DNA of 64,000 nt from RGIG5612 sp017511185 (GCA_017511185.1 JAFWLF010000111.1:10358-74357), one strand, 5' to 3'; shown: positions 50,957-59,816, counted from the stretch's first letter. Numbers and translations are program-made. Notes: a model not told the origin generated them from the sequence alone.

Positions 50957-50985
50957 ATGACAATGGGGCGGGTTTTTGCTACAAT
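50957..50985 (+). promoter_or_regulatory. promoter of the potassium-channel gene
   Basis: ATGACA (50957-50962), a 17-bp spacer and TACAAT (50980-50985) lie directly before the channel ATG at 50992. Confidence 0.55.
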
Positions 50986-50991
50986 TAATTT

Positions 50992-51942
50992 ATGATGAGA
51001 GCTAAGAGACAGCGGGTTTTTGAAGTTATACAGATTGGAAACCGGGGAGACGCGATCAGCCGCGCGGGCGACTATTTCATTGTCGTCGTGATCTTCCTCA
51101 ATATCGCTGTGCTCTTTATGGAGACCTTCCCGATCTTTCAGCCGTACATGACCGTGCTGAAAGTCATCGAGGCCGTGACCGTGGGCATCTTCATTGTGGA
51201 GTACATCCTGCGGCTCTGGACGGCTGACTTTCTCTACCCGCAGTACGGGCGGGTGAAGGCCGCACTCCGCTTTCTGATCTCGTTCGACGGCGTGGTCGAT
51301 CTGCTGACCATCCTGCCATTCTTCTTCCTTTCCGGATTTGTCGGATTCAGGATCCTGCGGGTCGTCCGCATCTTCCGCCTCTTCCGCGTGAACGCGTCCT
51401 ACGACTCGTTCAACGTCATCGCGCACGTTATCTGGAAGAAAAAGAATCAGATTTTTTCGTCGGTCTTCATCATCCTGATGCTCATGCTGGTGTCATCGCT
51501 CTGCATGTACAGCGCGGAACACGAGGCGCAGCCGGAGGCATTCCGCAACGCTTTCTCCGGAATCTGGTGGAGCCTGTCCACCATCTTTACCGTGGGCTAC
51601 GGTGACATCTACGCCATCACGCCGCTTGGGCAGATCATGACTGTCATCATCACGTTCCTGGGCGTCGGCGCTGTTGCTATCCCTACCGGTATTATTTCCG
51701 CAGGTTTCGTGGAGGAGTATTCCGAGATCGCGCGGGCCAGCAAGATCGATCCGGGCGCACGCCACACGCTCATCGAATACATCAGCGATAAGAGCCCGTT
51801 CATCGGCGTATCCGTGCGGGAGGTTGAGGAGAAAGGCAACTGCAACATCATGGCCATCCAGCGCGACAACGAGATCCTTGTGCCGCGTGACGATACCATC
51901 ATCCGCGCCGGCGATACTCTCATCAGCGAACGGTTTCAATAA
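50992..51942 (+). CDS. voltage-gated-type potassium channel with TrkA-C domain (316 aa)
   Basis: Six-helix Kch architecture: a voltage-sensor-like S4 (FRILRVVRIFRLFRV), a pore loop with the K+ filter TVGYGD near residue 200, and a C-terminal TrkA-C (RCK-C) domain (SVREVEEKGNCNIMAIQRDN, VPRDDTIIRAGDTLI). The TrkA-C part binds ligands that gate or stabilise the channel. There is no ribosome site before the ATG, and the -10 box ends only 6 nt before it. Confidence 0.88.
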   Translation: MMRAKRQRVFEVIQIGNRGDAISRAGDYFIVVVIFLNIAVLFMETFPIFQPYMTVLKVIEAVTVGIFIVEYILRLWTADFLYPQYGRVKAALRFLISFDGVVDLLTILPFFFLSGFVGFRILRVVRIFRLFRVNASYDSFNVIAHVIWKKKNQIFSSVFIILMLMLVSSLCMYSAEHEAQPEAFRNAFSGIWWSLSTIFTVGYGDIYAITPLGQIMTVIITFLGVGAVAIPTGIISAGFVEEYSEIARASKIDPGARHTLIEYISDKSPFIGVSVREVEEKGNCNIMAIQRDNEILVPRDDTIIRAGDTLISERFQ

Positions 51943-51951
51943 TGTTTTTAT

Positions 51952-51974
51952 GCCCGGGACATCCCGGGCTTTTT
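51952..51974 (+). terminator. terminator after K+ channel
   Basis: GCCCGGG-ACAT-CCCGGGC followed by TTTTT, 10 nt past the stop. Confidence 0.9.
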
Positions 51975-52052
51975 GATCACCCGATAAGGAGGCGATTGAT
52001 TAAATAGTTTTTGACCTTTTAGTTAGGCATAGTTTTTAAGGAGGATAATATT

Positions 52053-53096
52053 ATGTTAACAGCAAAACAAAACATGTATGAGGCCGTCAAGGGCGGTAAC
52101 CCGGACCGCGTCGTCAATCAGTACGAAGCAATGCAGCTCATGATGCATCCATATATGATCCACTGCAATCAGCTGCTGCAGCCGGGTATGGAAAACGTCG
52201 TCAACGCATGGGGCGTTACGAACAGCTTTCCGGTAGGTGTTCCGGGCGCGTTCCCGGTACATACACCGGACAAGATCGTCATCAAGGACATTGAGCACTG
52301 GCAGGATTATGTGCATGCTCCGTCGCTGGAGTTCCCGGATGAGGAGTGGGCAATGTTCGCTGAGCAGTACGAGCAGATGGATGGCGAGCGCGCATACAAG
52401 GCAGCATTCATCGCACCGGGCATTTTTGAGAACTGCCACCATATGGGCGAGATCGCAAACACCCTGGTCAATCTGTTTGAGTATCCGGACGAGATGCACG
52501 ACCTGATCAAGTATTTGACGGATTGGGAGCTGGAGATGGCTGAAGGCATCTGCTCTCACCTGCATCCGGACATGCTGTTCCATCACGATGACTGGGGCAG
52601 CCAGAAGAGCACGTTCATGAGCCCGGCAATGTGGGAAGACTTCTTTGTCGAGCCTTACAAACAGCTCTATGGCTACTATCATGATCACGGCGTCGAGCTG
52701 GTGGTGCACCATTCCGACAGCTACGCTGCAACGCTGGTGCCGGGCATGATCGAGATGGGCATCGATGTTTGGCAGGGATGCTTCTCTACCAACAACCTGC
52801 CGGAGCTGATCAAGAAGTACGGCGACAAGATCACCTTCATGGGCGGCATCGAGAACATGCTGGTCGACTTTGACGGCTGGACTCCAGAGAACAACTGCGA
52901 TGTCATCCGCAAGACCATTGAGGAGTGCGGCATCCATTCGTTCATTCCGTGTATCGCACAGGGCGGCCCTGGCAGCGTGTTCCCGGGCGTGTACGCAAGC
53001 ATGTGCGAGGAGATCGACAAGTACAATATTGAGAAATACGGCGCAACCCAGGAAGAGCTGGATGCGGCCCGCCTGCCATGGCAGATCATGTTCTAA
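52053..53096 (+). CDS. UroD-fold (MtaA/CmuA-like) methyltransferase-family protein (347 aa)
   Basis: The uroporphyrinogen decarboxylase/corrinoid methyltransferase fold is suggested by the length and by MLFHHDDWGSQKSTFMSPAM, HHSDSYAATLVPGMIEMGID, GGIENMLVDFDGWTPE and GPGSVFPGVYASMCEEI. Such proteins in clostridia move methyl groups from methylated substrates to corrinoid proteins. The ribosome site AAGGAGGATAATATT is strong. It precedes glyA and a folD-like gene on the same strand, hinting at C1 metabolism. No corrinoid protein is in the window. Confidence 0.78.
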   Translation: MLTAKQNMYEAVKGGNPDRVVNQYEAMQLMMHPYMIHCNQLLQPGMENVVNAWGVTNSFPVGVPGAFPVHTPDKIVIKDIEHWQDYVHAPSLEFPDEEWAMFAEQYEQMDGERAYKAAFIAPGIFENCHHMGEIANTLVNLFEYPDEMHDLIKYLTDWELEMAEGICSHLHPDMLFHHDDWGSQKSTFMSPAMWEDFFVEPYKQLYGYYHDHGVELVVHHSDSYAATLVPGMIEMGIDVWQGCFSTNNLPELIKKYGDKITFMGGIENMLVDFDGWTPENNCDVIRKTIEECGIHSFIPCIAQGGPGSVFPGVYASMCEEIDKYNIEKYGATQEELDAARLPWQIMF

Positions 53097-53150
53097 TGAT
53101 GGCGTGAGGTTGATGGCGGTTTAGTTCTCTTTTGAGGGCGTGAGCTGCCG

Positions 53151-53342
53151 ATTACTCCCTATTTCAAATTTTGTTTAAAAGGGAGTAATAAAATGGGGGC
53201 AAAACAGCCCCAAAACGGTCGATTTCATCCCATGTGAAACATTTAGCAAAAAAGGAGTAATTTTCATTTGGAAAATTACTCCTTTTTATAATTTTTTCTC
53301 TATAGGGAGTAATTGAAATCATTTTGTTTATTTGGGAGTAAT
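53151..53342. repeat. ATTACTCC dyad array, second location
   Basis: 39-nt elements at 53151-53189 and 53275-53313 (the latter reversed) belong to the family at 39824-40148. AAAGGAGTAATTTTC and GAAAATTACTCCTTT (53251-53285) form a perfect 15-bp stem between elements. Extra GGAGTAAT half-sites end at 53262 and 53342. Confidence 0.85.
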
Positions 53343-53356
53343 TTTCAGTGGGGAAA

Positions 53357-53630
53357 ATTATTCTTGTTTTCACAAACAGATTTCAATTATTCTCCTGGAG
53401 AAGCTTTTTCATTTGGAGAATAATTTTATGATCAAAAATTATTCTTGCGCTGACAAACTAGCTTCAATTATTCTCCCTGAGAAAGATTTTTCTCACAAGA
53501 ATAATATTTTGAAGCCAAAAACATCGAAAAGCAGCCATTTTCATCTTGGGGAGGCAGACGTTTCACTGGAGAATAATTTTTCAGGGTAATCATTATTCTC
53601 CAGTAAAACGAATCCTCAAATAAGAATAAT
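53357..53630. repeat. ATTATTCT dyad array, second location
   Basis: 39-nt elements at 53386-53424 and 53467-53505 recur 81 bp apart. Additional ATTATTCT or AGAATAAT half-sites are at 53357, 53438, near 53570, near 53592 and at the right end. The order (ATTACTCC family then ATTATTCT family) is the same as at 39.8-40.5 kb. The rest of the gap to glyA has two GGCGATGTCAC words (near 53733 and 53756) and no gene. Confidence 0.85.
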
Positions 53631-53839
53631 CCAAAAGAACAGTCCCTAAATCCTCACGCGAAACTCTCTTGCCACACCCAACTGCTTGTGGTATCCTTTA
53701 TTACACTATACCGTTAAAGCGGCGTGAAGCGGCGATGTCACACGCACAAAAATGTGGCGATGTCACAAACTCCGCACATACGCACGGCACCCGGTATCAA
53801 TCGGTATAACTCAAAACGAATCAAAACGGAGGTCACAAA

Positions 53840-55093
53840 ATGTATTCCTACAGCAAACTGGCGGCAGCGGATCCGGAGGTCGCAGCAGCGATCAAAGGGG
53901 AGGTTGACAGAGAGAATTCCCATCTGGAGATGATCGCTTCGGAGAACTTTGTCAGCGAGGCAGTGATGAGTGCGCTCGGCTCTCAATTCACAAACAAATA
54001 TGCAGAGGGCTATCCGGGCGACCGTTACTACGGCGGATGCCAGTACGCGGACATCGTGGAGAACCTGGCACGCGACCGCGCCAAAGAGCTATTCGGATGC
54101 GAATATGTGAACGTGCAGCCGCACGCCGGCAGCCAGGCAAACACGGCAGTTCAGTTTGCCCTGCTGAAACCGGGCGATACCATCCTGGGCATGAGCCTGG
54201 ACGCTGGAGGACATCTGAGCCATGGATGCGTGGCAAACATCTCCGGTCGGTACTTTAACGTCGCCAACTACGGCGTCAACGAGGACGGCTACATCGATTA
54301 CGACGATATATTAAAGATTGCAAAAGAATCGCGGCCAAAGCTGATCATCTGCGGCGCGAGCGCATACCCGCGCAAGATCGATTTCCAGAAATTCCGGGAA
54401 ATTGCCGATGAAGTCGATGCCTTCCTGCTGGCTGACATCGCGCACATCTCCGGCCTGGTAGCCGCCGGATGTCACATGAGCCCAATCCCATACGCCCACG
54501 TGACGACCAGCACCACGCACAAAACACTCCGCGGACCGCGCGGCGGCATGATCATGTCCACCAACGATTTTGCTGTGGACCACAAGATCGACAAGGCCAT
54601 CTTCCCTGGTCTGCAGGGGGGCCCGCTGATGCACGTCATCGCAGCAAAGGCCGTCTGCTACGGCGAAGCTCTGAAACCGGAGTTCAAAGTCTACGCGCAG
54701 AACATCATCGACAACGCGCAGGCCCTTTCTGGGAATCTGATGGACCGCGGCATCAAAGTCTTTACCGGCGGAACGGACAACCACCTGATGCTGGTAGATC
54801 TCAGGCCGCTTGGCATCAGCGGCAAGGAAGCTGAGGATGAGCTGGATGAAGCCGGCATCACCTGCAACAAGAACGCCATCCCGAACGATACATCATCGCG
54901 TTCCGTGACCGGCGGTATCCGTCTGGGAACGGCAGCGCTGACTACGCGCGGACTGGGCACGGCTGATATGGAAACCATCGCGGAAGCTATCAAGCTGGTC
55001 ATCGTAGACCGCACCCCGGATGCAAAAGCCCAGGCAAAGCGCATGGTGACAGAGCTGACCGAGCGCTACCCGCTGTATGAAAATGTAGAGTGA
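53840..55093 (+). CDS. glyA: serine hydroxymethyltransferase
   Basis: Full-length SHMT (417 aa): ENSHLEMIASENFVSEAV, TNKYAEGYPGDRYYGGCQ, PHAGSQANTAVQFALL, ADIAHISGLVAAG and the PLP-lysine motif TTSTTHKTLRGPRGG (Lys near 227). It interconverts serine and glycine, feeding methylene-THF to the folD-like enzyme downstream. The ribosome site GGAGGTCACAAA is strong. No glycine riboswitch was seen upstream. Confidence 0.95.
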   Translation: MYSYSKLAAADPEVAAAIKGEVDRENSHLEMIASENFVSEAVMSALGSQFTNKYAEGYPGDRYYGGCQYADIVENLARDRAKELFGCEYVNVQPHAGSQANTAVQFALLKPGDTILGMSLDAGGHLSHGCVANISGRYFNVANYGVNEDGYIDYDDILKIAKESRPKLIICGASAYPRKIDFQKFREIADEVDAFLLADIAHISGLVAAGCHMSPIPYAHVTTSTTHKTLRGPRGGMIMSTNDFAVDHKIDKAIFPGLQGGPLMHVIAAKAVCYGEALKPEFKVYAQNIIDNAQALSGNLMDRGIKVFTGGTDNHLMLVDLRPLGISGKEAEDELDEAGITCNKNAIPNDTSSRSVTGGIRLGTAALTTRGLGTADMETIAEAIKLVIVDRTPDAKAQAKRMVTELTERYPLYENVE

Positions 55094-55161
55094 CGCCGAA
55101 ACACGCGCATCGCCAAACGCAGCACGCGCGCGCCAAAACGTCCACAAATCCCGAAACTTTG

Positions 55162-55192
55162 TTTACAATAATGCATGAATGTGTGTTAAAAT
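55162..55192 (+). promoter_or_regulatory. possible promoter of folD-like gene
   Basis: TTTACA (55162-55167) and TAAAAT (55187-55192) with a slightly long 19-bp spacer, about 45 nt before the ATG. Confidence 0.4.
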
Positions 55193-55236
55193 ATAGTATC
55201 CAAAAAAAATATCTATGAACGGAGGATTAGATCAAA

Positions 55237-56214
55237 ATGAGTGCACAGGTTTTAGACTGTAAAGTTGTAGCTCAGGCTATTTCTGAAGAATGCAAAGCTG
55301 CAGCTGATGAACTGAAAGCAAAAGGTATCACACCAAAGCTGGGTATTGTTCGTGTCGGAGAAAAAGGTCCGGACCTTTCTTATGAAAAAGGCGCAACCAA
55401 GACCATGAATGAAGCAGGAATCGAAGTTGAAGTTTTCGCACTGCCTGCAGACATTTCCCAGGATGATTACATCGCTAAGATGAAGGAACTTAACGCAGAT
55501 CCGACAATCCACGGCATCCTTGCGTTCAGACCTTTGGATAATATCGATGAGAACGCTGCCATCGGCGAGATCCTTAACCCACTGAAGGACGTTGATGCCT
55601 GCACAGCAGCAAACATGGGCAAACTGGTTGTCGGAGATCCGACAGGCCTGTATCCTTGCACCGCAGCTGCTATCGTCGAAGTTATCAATTATTATGCAGA
55701 TCAGATCAAAGCAACGGTTCGTCCAAACTATGAGCCGCTTCCACTGGCTAAGCCGGGTCAGGAAGACGATGTCGCATGCGGCCTTGATGTCTGCATTATC
55801 AACAACTCCAACGTTATCGGTAAGCCGGCATCCATGCTGCTGACCAACCGTTTCGCAACAGTTTCTATCGTTCACCACCTGACACATGCAGAGAAGAAAC
55901 TCATGTATACGCAGGGCGCAGACGTTGTTATCGCAGCTACTCCATTCAAGGATTCCGTTACTGCTGATATGATCAAAGAAGGCGCAATCGTTATCGACGC
56001 AGCTGTTGTTCGTGAGAAAGCTTTCGATGAGAAGGGCGAGCCAATCATCAACGAGAAGACCGGCAAACAGAAGATCAACACCTTTGGCTGCTGCTCCGCA
56101 GATGTTGAGGAGAAAGCAAGCTGGAAGACTCCCGTTCCGGGCGTTGGATCCATCACATCCGCTATGCTGGCTAAGAACCTGATCAAAGCCTGCAGAGTAC
56201 AGAACGGTCTGTAA
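55237..56214 (+). CDS. folD: FolD-family methylene-THF dehydrogenase, probably lacking cyclohydrolase activity (325 aa)
   Basis: FolD fold with the dinucleotide region NNSNVIGKPASMLLTNRFAT and C-terminal TPVPGVGSITSAMLAKNL. In FolD the segment Y-x3-K-x-K carries the cyclohydrolase lysine; here it reads SYEKGATK, with Ala53 at the expected position and Lys at Y+2 and Y+6. The conserved Gln in ILVQLPLP is Phe97 (ILAFRPL). The downstream KDVD aspartates are kept. The yeast MTD1 monofunctional dehydrogenase has the same kind of losses. It probably oxidises methylene-THF made by GlyA. The symbol is by family. Confidence 0.85.
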   Translation: MSAQVLDCKVVAQAISEECKAAADELKAKGITPKLGIVRVGEKGPDLSYEKGATKTMNEAGIEVEVFALPADISQDDYIAKMKELNADPTIHGILAFRPLDNIDENAAIGEILNPLKDVDACTAANMGKLVVGDPTGLYPCTAAAIVEVINYYADQIKATVRPNYEPLPLAKPGQEDDVACGLDVCIINNSNVIGKPASMLLTNRFATVSIVHHLTHAEKKLMYTQGADVVIAATPFKDSVTADMIKEGAIVIDAAVVREKAFDEKGEPIINEKTGKQKINTFGCCSADVEEKASWKTPVPGVGSITSAMLAKNLIKACRVQNGL

Positions 56215-56260
56215 GATTTAAGCGAGTCTGAAAGATTCACAAAAACTTTTATAAAAAGAA

Positions 56261-56294
56261 AGCTCCGCGGCAGCTGCTGCGGAGCTCTTTTTTT
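56261..56294 (+). terminator. terminator after folD-like gene
   Basis: AGCTCCGC and GCGGAGCT surround a self-complementary GCAGCTGC, followed by C and seven T. Confidence 0.9.
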
Positions 56295-56362
56295 GCGATG
56301 TCATACGCCGCCAATGCCTGGCTGCGTAAGGTTTTCTGCGTCATGCACGGGTGCATGTCATA

Positions 56363-57007
56363 CTACTGTGCCATCTCCTTGCCAATAGCTTTTGCCTCTT
56401 CCAATTTTGAACCGAAGACTTCTTCGTGGCGGGCGATCTTGTGCTCTACATCAAACATGGTCCAGTTATAAATGTCATAGTTGTTTACCTGCTTGGTGTC
56501 TGCAGCAAGCACGACCTTGGTCGGGCCGATGATGCCGGAAAACGTTCCCTGATACCGTTTGATCAGTCCGTCATACATTCCGCCTTCTTCGTAAGCTGCA
56601 TCCGGTGCATTGCTGGTCATGATGAAGAGCACCGGGATCTGACGGTCATTGTAGCTGCGCTGTTCTTTTTTGTAAGTGATGTACTGGAAGATCAGCCGCT
56701 CGTAGATGGCGCGGAACGCTGCGGTTACCTCGCTCAGATAGTTTGGCGATCCGATGATCAGGCCGTCCGCTGTCCGGATGTCTTCCAGGACAGGAGTAAG
56801 GCCGTCCTTGCAGATGCAGTGTCCCAGATTCTTTTCCAGCTTGCACCCGAAGCAGGAAATGCATCCCGAATATTTTTCCAGGTCATACATGTTGTAGACC
56901 TTCACCTCTGCGCCTTCCTCTTTTGCGCCTTCGCATGCTGCATTGATCAGCTGCGCTGTGTTCCAGTTTTTTCTCGGTCCTGCGTTGACCGCGATGATTT
57001 TTTTCAT
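56363..57007 (-). CDS. flavodoxin-fold NAD(P)H-dependent oxidoreductase (214 aa)
   Basis: Flavodoxin/WrbA-type FMN site IIAVNAGPRKNWNTAQLI, a cysteine motif CISCFGCKLEKN of iron-sulfur flavoproteins, and the second flavin loop IIGSPNYLSEVTAAFRAIYE. The start at 57007 has AAAAGGAGAAGAG; the longer frame to 57109 overlaps the neighbouring gene's end. It pairs with a second flavodoxin-like gene upstream. Confidence 0.87.
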   Translation of the reverse strand: MKKIIAVNAGPRKNWNTAQLINAACEGAKEEGAEVKVYNMYDLEKYSGCISCFGCKLEKNLGHCICKDGLTPVLEDIRTADGLIIGSPNYLSEVTAAFRAIYERLIFQYITYKKEQRSYNDRQIPVLFIMTSNAPDAAYEEGGMYDGLIKRYQGTFSGIIGPTKVVLAADTKQVNNYDIYNWTMFDVEHKIARHEEVFGSKLEEAKAIGKEMAQ

Positions 57008-57084
57008 ACTCTTCTCCTTTTCGAATTCATTTTCGTGAAAATCTTTCGCGAACACTTTTTGCAAATCCACACTATTCGAAAACT

Positions 57085-57645
57085 CTACTGAAATCCGTTC
57101 TCTACACAATCTGCAAATGCTGCGCCTGCGCCCTTCAGTGCCGGCAGCATGTAATCCTTATTGAACCGCACGACCGGAATACGATCGTAAGTCTTCATGC
57201 CAAGATGGTTCATGCCGCGCTCCATCATCATCAGACACTCCACCGCGCCGCGTCCACTGCCGCCCGCACAGGCGATCAGCAGTGCGTTCTTGTCTGCCAG
57301 TGTCCGGTTATGGATCGCATGATTTCTGCGCAGCCTGTCAAAGAACGCCTTAAAGCACTCGGTTGTTTCCTGCCAGTAAACAGCGCTGATGAAGACGATG
57401 CCGTCCGCCTCCTCAAGCTTTTGATAAATGCTGGCGTAGTCATCCTGAATGATGCATGTGCCATCGTCACGGCAGGTGCCCCAGCCGTCGCCGCATGCTC
57501 TGCAGTGCTCGATGTTCATTGCATTCAGATGGATCTCCTCCGCCTGAATCCCTCTGTCAGCCAGACCGCTCACAAACATATTTTTAGCCGATGCCGTCAA
57601 GCCGTCCGTGTTTGGGCTGGACCAAATGATTACAACTTTCTTCAT
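57085..57645 (-). CDS. NAD(P)H-dependent FMN reductase / iron-sulfur flavoprotein-like (186 aa)
   Basis: Flavin site VVIIWSSPNTDGLTASAKNM, cysteines in HCRACGDGWGTCRDDGTC, and FISAVYWQETTECFKAFFDR. The Cys spacing suggests a 4Fe-4S site or a redox disulfide. The ribosome site GAGGAGGATC is strong. It is probably in one operon with the gene at 56363, a gap of about 80 nt apart. Confidence 0.87.
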   Translation of the reverse strand: MKKVVIIWSSPNTDGLTASAKNMFVSGLADRGIQAEEIHLNAMNIEHCRACGDGWGTCRDDGTCIIQDDYASIYQKLEEADGIVFISAVYWQETTECFKAFFDRLRRNHAIHNRTLADKNALLIACAGGSGRGAVECLMMMERGMNHLGMKTYDRIPVVRFNKDYMLPALKGAGAAFADCVENGFQ

Positions 57646-57700
57646 GTTTGATCCTCCTCTTTATTTGAATTGATTTGTTTTCGTTTTTCTGCCGCGAAGC

Positions 57701-58279
57701 TCACGCCTTGTAAGGCTGATACCGCACCGGAACGGTCCACGTTCCGTCCGGCAGATACTCTGTTATATAGACTTCGCAGTTTCCGACATATTTGTTCCAA
57801 TAGCTGCCGCCCGATTCCGGAGTCAGATATTCCAGGATGCCTTTCATGGCGATGGCGTGTGTGGAGATCAGGATGTTGCTGTTTGTTCTGCCATGCTCCT
57901 TAATAAACAGGCCGGCGCGCTCCACCACGCTGGAAAGCTGCTCCATTCCGTCCGGTGCCGGATTATGAATGAAGTCGCTAAAGAACGTGATCACCTCCGG
58001 CGCCAGGTTCTGCAGATCCATTCCTTCGTATGGGCCGTAGTCCATCTCGATCAGACGCTCGTCGATGATCGGCTCCAGCTCCGGTGCAAGGATCTTTGCC
58101 GTCTGCACCGCGCGGATCAGCGGGCTGGAATAAACCACGTCAAACTTGACGTTCTGCAGCATCGCCGCCGCTTCCTGTGCCTGCTGGATGCCCGTATCAT
58201 TCAGGGGATGATCACTCCTGCCCTGCAGCGCCTTCTTGTTATTCAGTTCCGTTTGTCCATGTCGGATTATGTAAATCAT
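57701..58279 (-). CDS. histidine phosphatase-family protein (192 aa)
   Basis: The catalytic RHG is in MIYIIRHGQTELN; QGRSDHPLNDTGIQQAQ, VVYSSPLIRAVQTAKIL and ISTHAIAMKG complete the phosphoglycerate-mutase-like site. The start at 58279 gives the usual N-terminus; an ATG at 58333, overlapping the corA stop as ATGA, would add 18 residues and is possible. The substrate is unknown. Confidence 0.87.
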   Translation of the reverse strand: MIYIIRHGQTELNNKKALQGRSDHPLNDTGIQQAQEAAAMLQNVKFDVVYSSPLIRAVQTAKILAPELEPIIDERLIEMDYGPYEGMDLQNLAPEVITFFSDFIHNPAPDGMEQLSSVVERAGLFIKEHGRTNSNILISTHAIAMKGILEYLTPESGGSYWNKYVGNCEVYITEYLPDGTWTVPVRYQPYKA

Positions 58280-58329
58280 TTTAATTAGGTGAGAACTCTG
58301 TGGCTCCCTCGCCCTCCGGGCGGGGACAG

Positions 58330-59247
58330 TCATAACCAATTCTTCTTCTTGAATATGATCAAACAAACAACGACGATCAGCACGCTGGCTCCGATCACGA
58401 TCGGATAGCCCAGCGGCGACTCCAGTTCCGGCATGTATTTAAAGTTCATGCCGTACCAGCCGACAATAAGTGTCAGCGGCATGAAGATCGCCGTGACAAC
58501 AGTCAGGATCGTCATGATGCGGTTCTGTTTCAGATCGATCTGGGACTGATACAGATCGCCCACCTGCAGCGCGTAATCCCGAAGGGATGCCGCCATATCG
58601 TGCAGTCTGGCCATACGGTTGGTGAACAAATGGAAATAACGCATGTTCTCCTCTTTGAAGAAATCGTTTTCGTTCTCCTCCAGCTCCTGGCTCAAGTCGA
58701 TCAGCTGTTCGTAATGGACCCGCAGCTTTCGGATGTCGCCGCGGATCTCCGACAGATGTTTTAGCGGCGTTTTATCCACGCCGTCCAGGATGGCTTTTTC
58801 TATCTGGTTCAATTCCGTTTCTGTCTTCTCCATCATGCGCATGTCGCCATGCACGATCTGCTCAAGAAAGTCATAGACGAAACGTTCCAGGCACGGCAGC
58901 TGCCACTGACGCGACCGTTTGATCTTTTCCACGATGCGCGAAGCCGTATCGCCGTCATCAATAAAGATGATGCCTTTCTCGTCAAGGACAAAGGCGAACC
59001 GTGCGCCATCGCCGGAGAGGTTCTCGCGATTCGGAATAAGAAACGTTCCAGTCAGCGAATCGATATTTACTTCGACTTTGGTATTGTTAATCTCATTTAA
59101 GTTCAGATCCAGATCGATTCCCAGGTCGAACGCTGTCTCCTGCTGCTCCCACTCGGCCGCAGTCAGGATGGCAACATACTGCGTATCGTTTGCAAAGCAG
59201 TCCGCCTGCGTGCATTCTTCCAATGTCTTTTTTATGAGATAATACAT
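58330..59247 (-). CDS. corA: CorA-family magnesium/divalent cation transporter (305 aa)
   Basis: The long acidic N-terminal domain ends in stalk helices (LRDYALQVGDLYQSQIDLKQ), followed by two membrane helices with the signature GWYGMNF between them and the basic KKKNWL end. It forms a pentameric Mg2+ channel. The ribosome site is GGAGGGGAAA. Confidence 0.9.
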   Translation of the reverse strand: MYYLIKKTLEECTQADCFANDTQYVAILTAAEWEQQETAFDLGIDLDLNLNEINNTKVEVNIDSLTGTFLIPNRENLSGDGARFAFVLDEKGIIFIDDGDTASRIVEKIKRSRQWQLPCLERFVYDFLEQIVHGDMRMMEKTETELNQIEKAILDGVDKTPLKHLSEIRGDIRKLRVHYEQLIDLSQELEENENDFFKEENMRYFHLFTNRMARLHDMAASLRDYALQVGDLYQSQIDLKQNRIMTILTVVTAIFMPLTLIVGWYGMNFKYMPELESPLGYPIVIGASVLIVVVCLIIFKKKNWL

Positions 59248-59517
59248 TTTCCCCTCCTAGAGCTGCCTGAGCCCGTCGATGCTACATGCATCCGTCAATG
59301 CAAACCAGCCTTTCGATACTGTTTCCGCGTTCCCAACTAGTAATCGATATTCAGCGATTTTATTATATCGAATTGCGAGGTATTTTCAATTGCATGGTAT
59401 TTTCAACGTGCACAGGTTTGGAGCGGCCGGTTTTGTCTGCGCTGATTTTCTCTTGTGTTGATTCGAGGCAGCTGGTTTTGCAGCTGATATCTCAAGAATA
59501 AAAAAATAATTTCATAC

Positions 59518-59816
59518 TTTCTCAACGGCAGGCACTATGCTTGTTAATCTGTTGAGAAAATGCTGTCTGATATGCTAATCGGGCAGCAATTATGGGAAAG
59601 AAAAATCCTTTTTCCCAAGTGTTCTCAACGACAGGCTCAACGCTTATTAATCCGTTGAGAAAAAACTGAATTTTTCTCAACGAAAGTGGAAGTATTGGGT
59701 ATGTCGTTGAGAAAACAGAAAAAAGTGCTGAAAATGATCTGTTTTGACTTCCTAAGTGAAAGCTTTTTTGAACATTTCTCAACGGAGATGGACGCATTGG
59801 CTATGCCGTTGAGAAA
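59518..59816. repeat. TTCTCAACG dyad array (four 42-nt elements)
   Basis: Elements 59518-59559, 59621-59662, 59673-59714 and 59775-59816 run from TTTCTCAAC (GTTCTCAAC in one) to GTTGAGAAA and are all exactly 42 nt. Start-to-start distances are 103, 52 and 102, about one or two 51-52-bp steps. The rest of 59248-59517 is unremarkable AT-rich DNA without a gene. Confidence 0.9.

Noticed and set aside
53640..53839. Glycine or SAM riboswitch before glyA
   Set aside because: None of the conserved core motifs could be seen; only short GGCGATGTCAC repeats.
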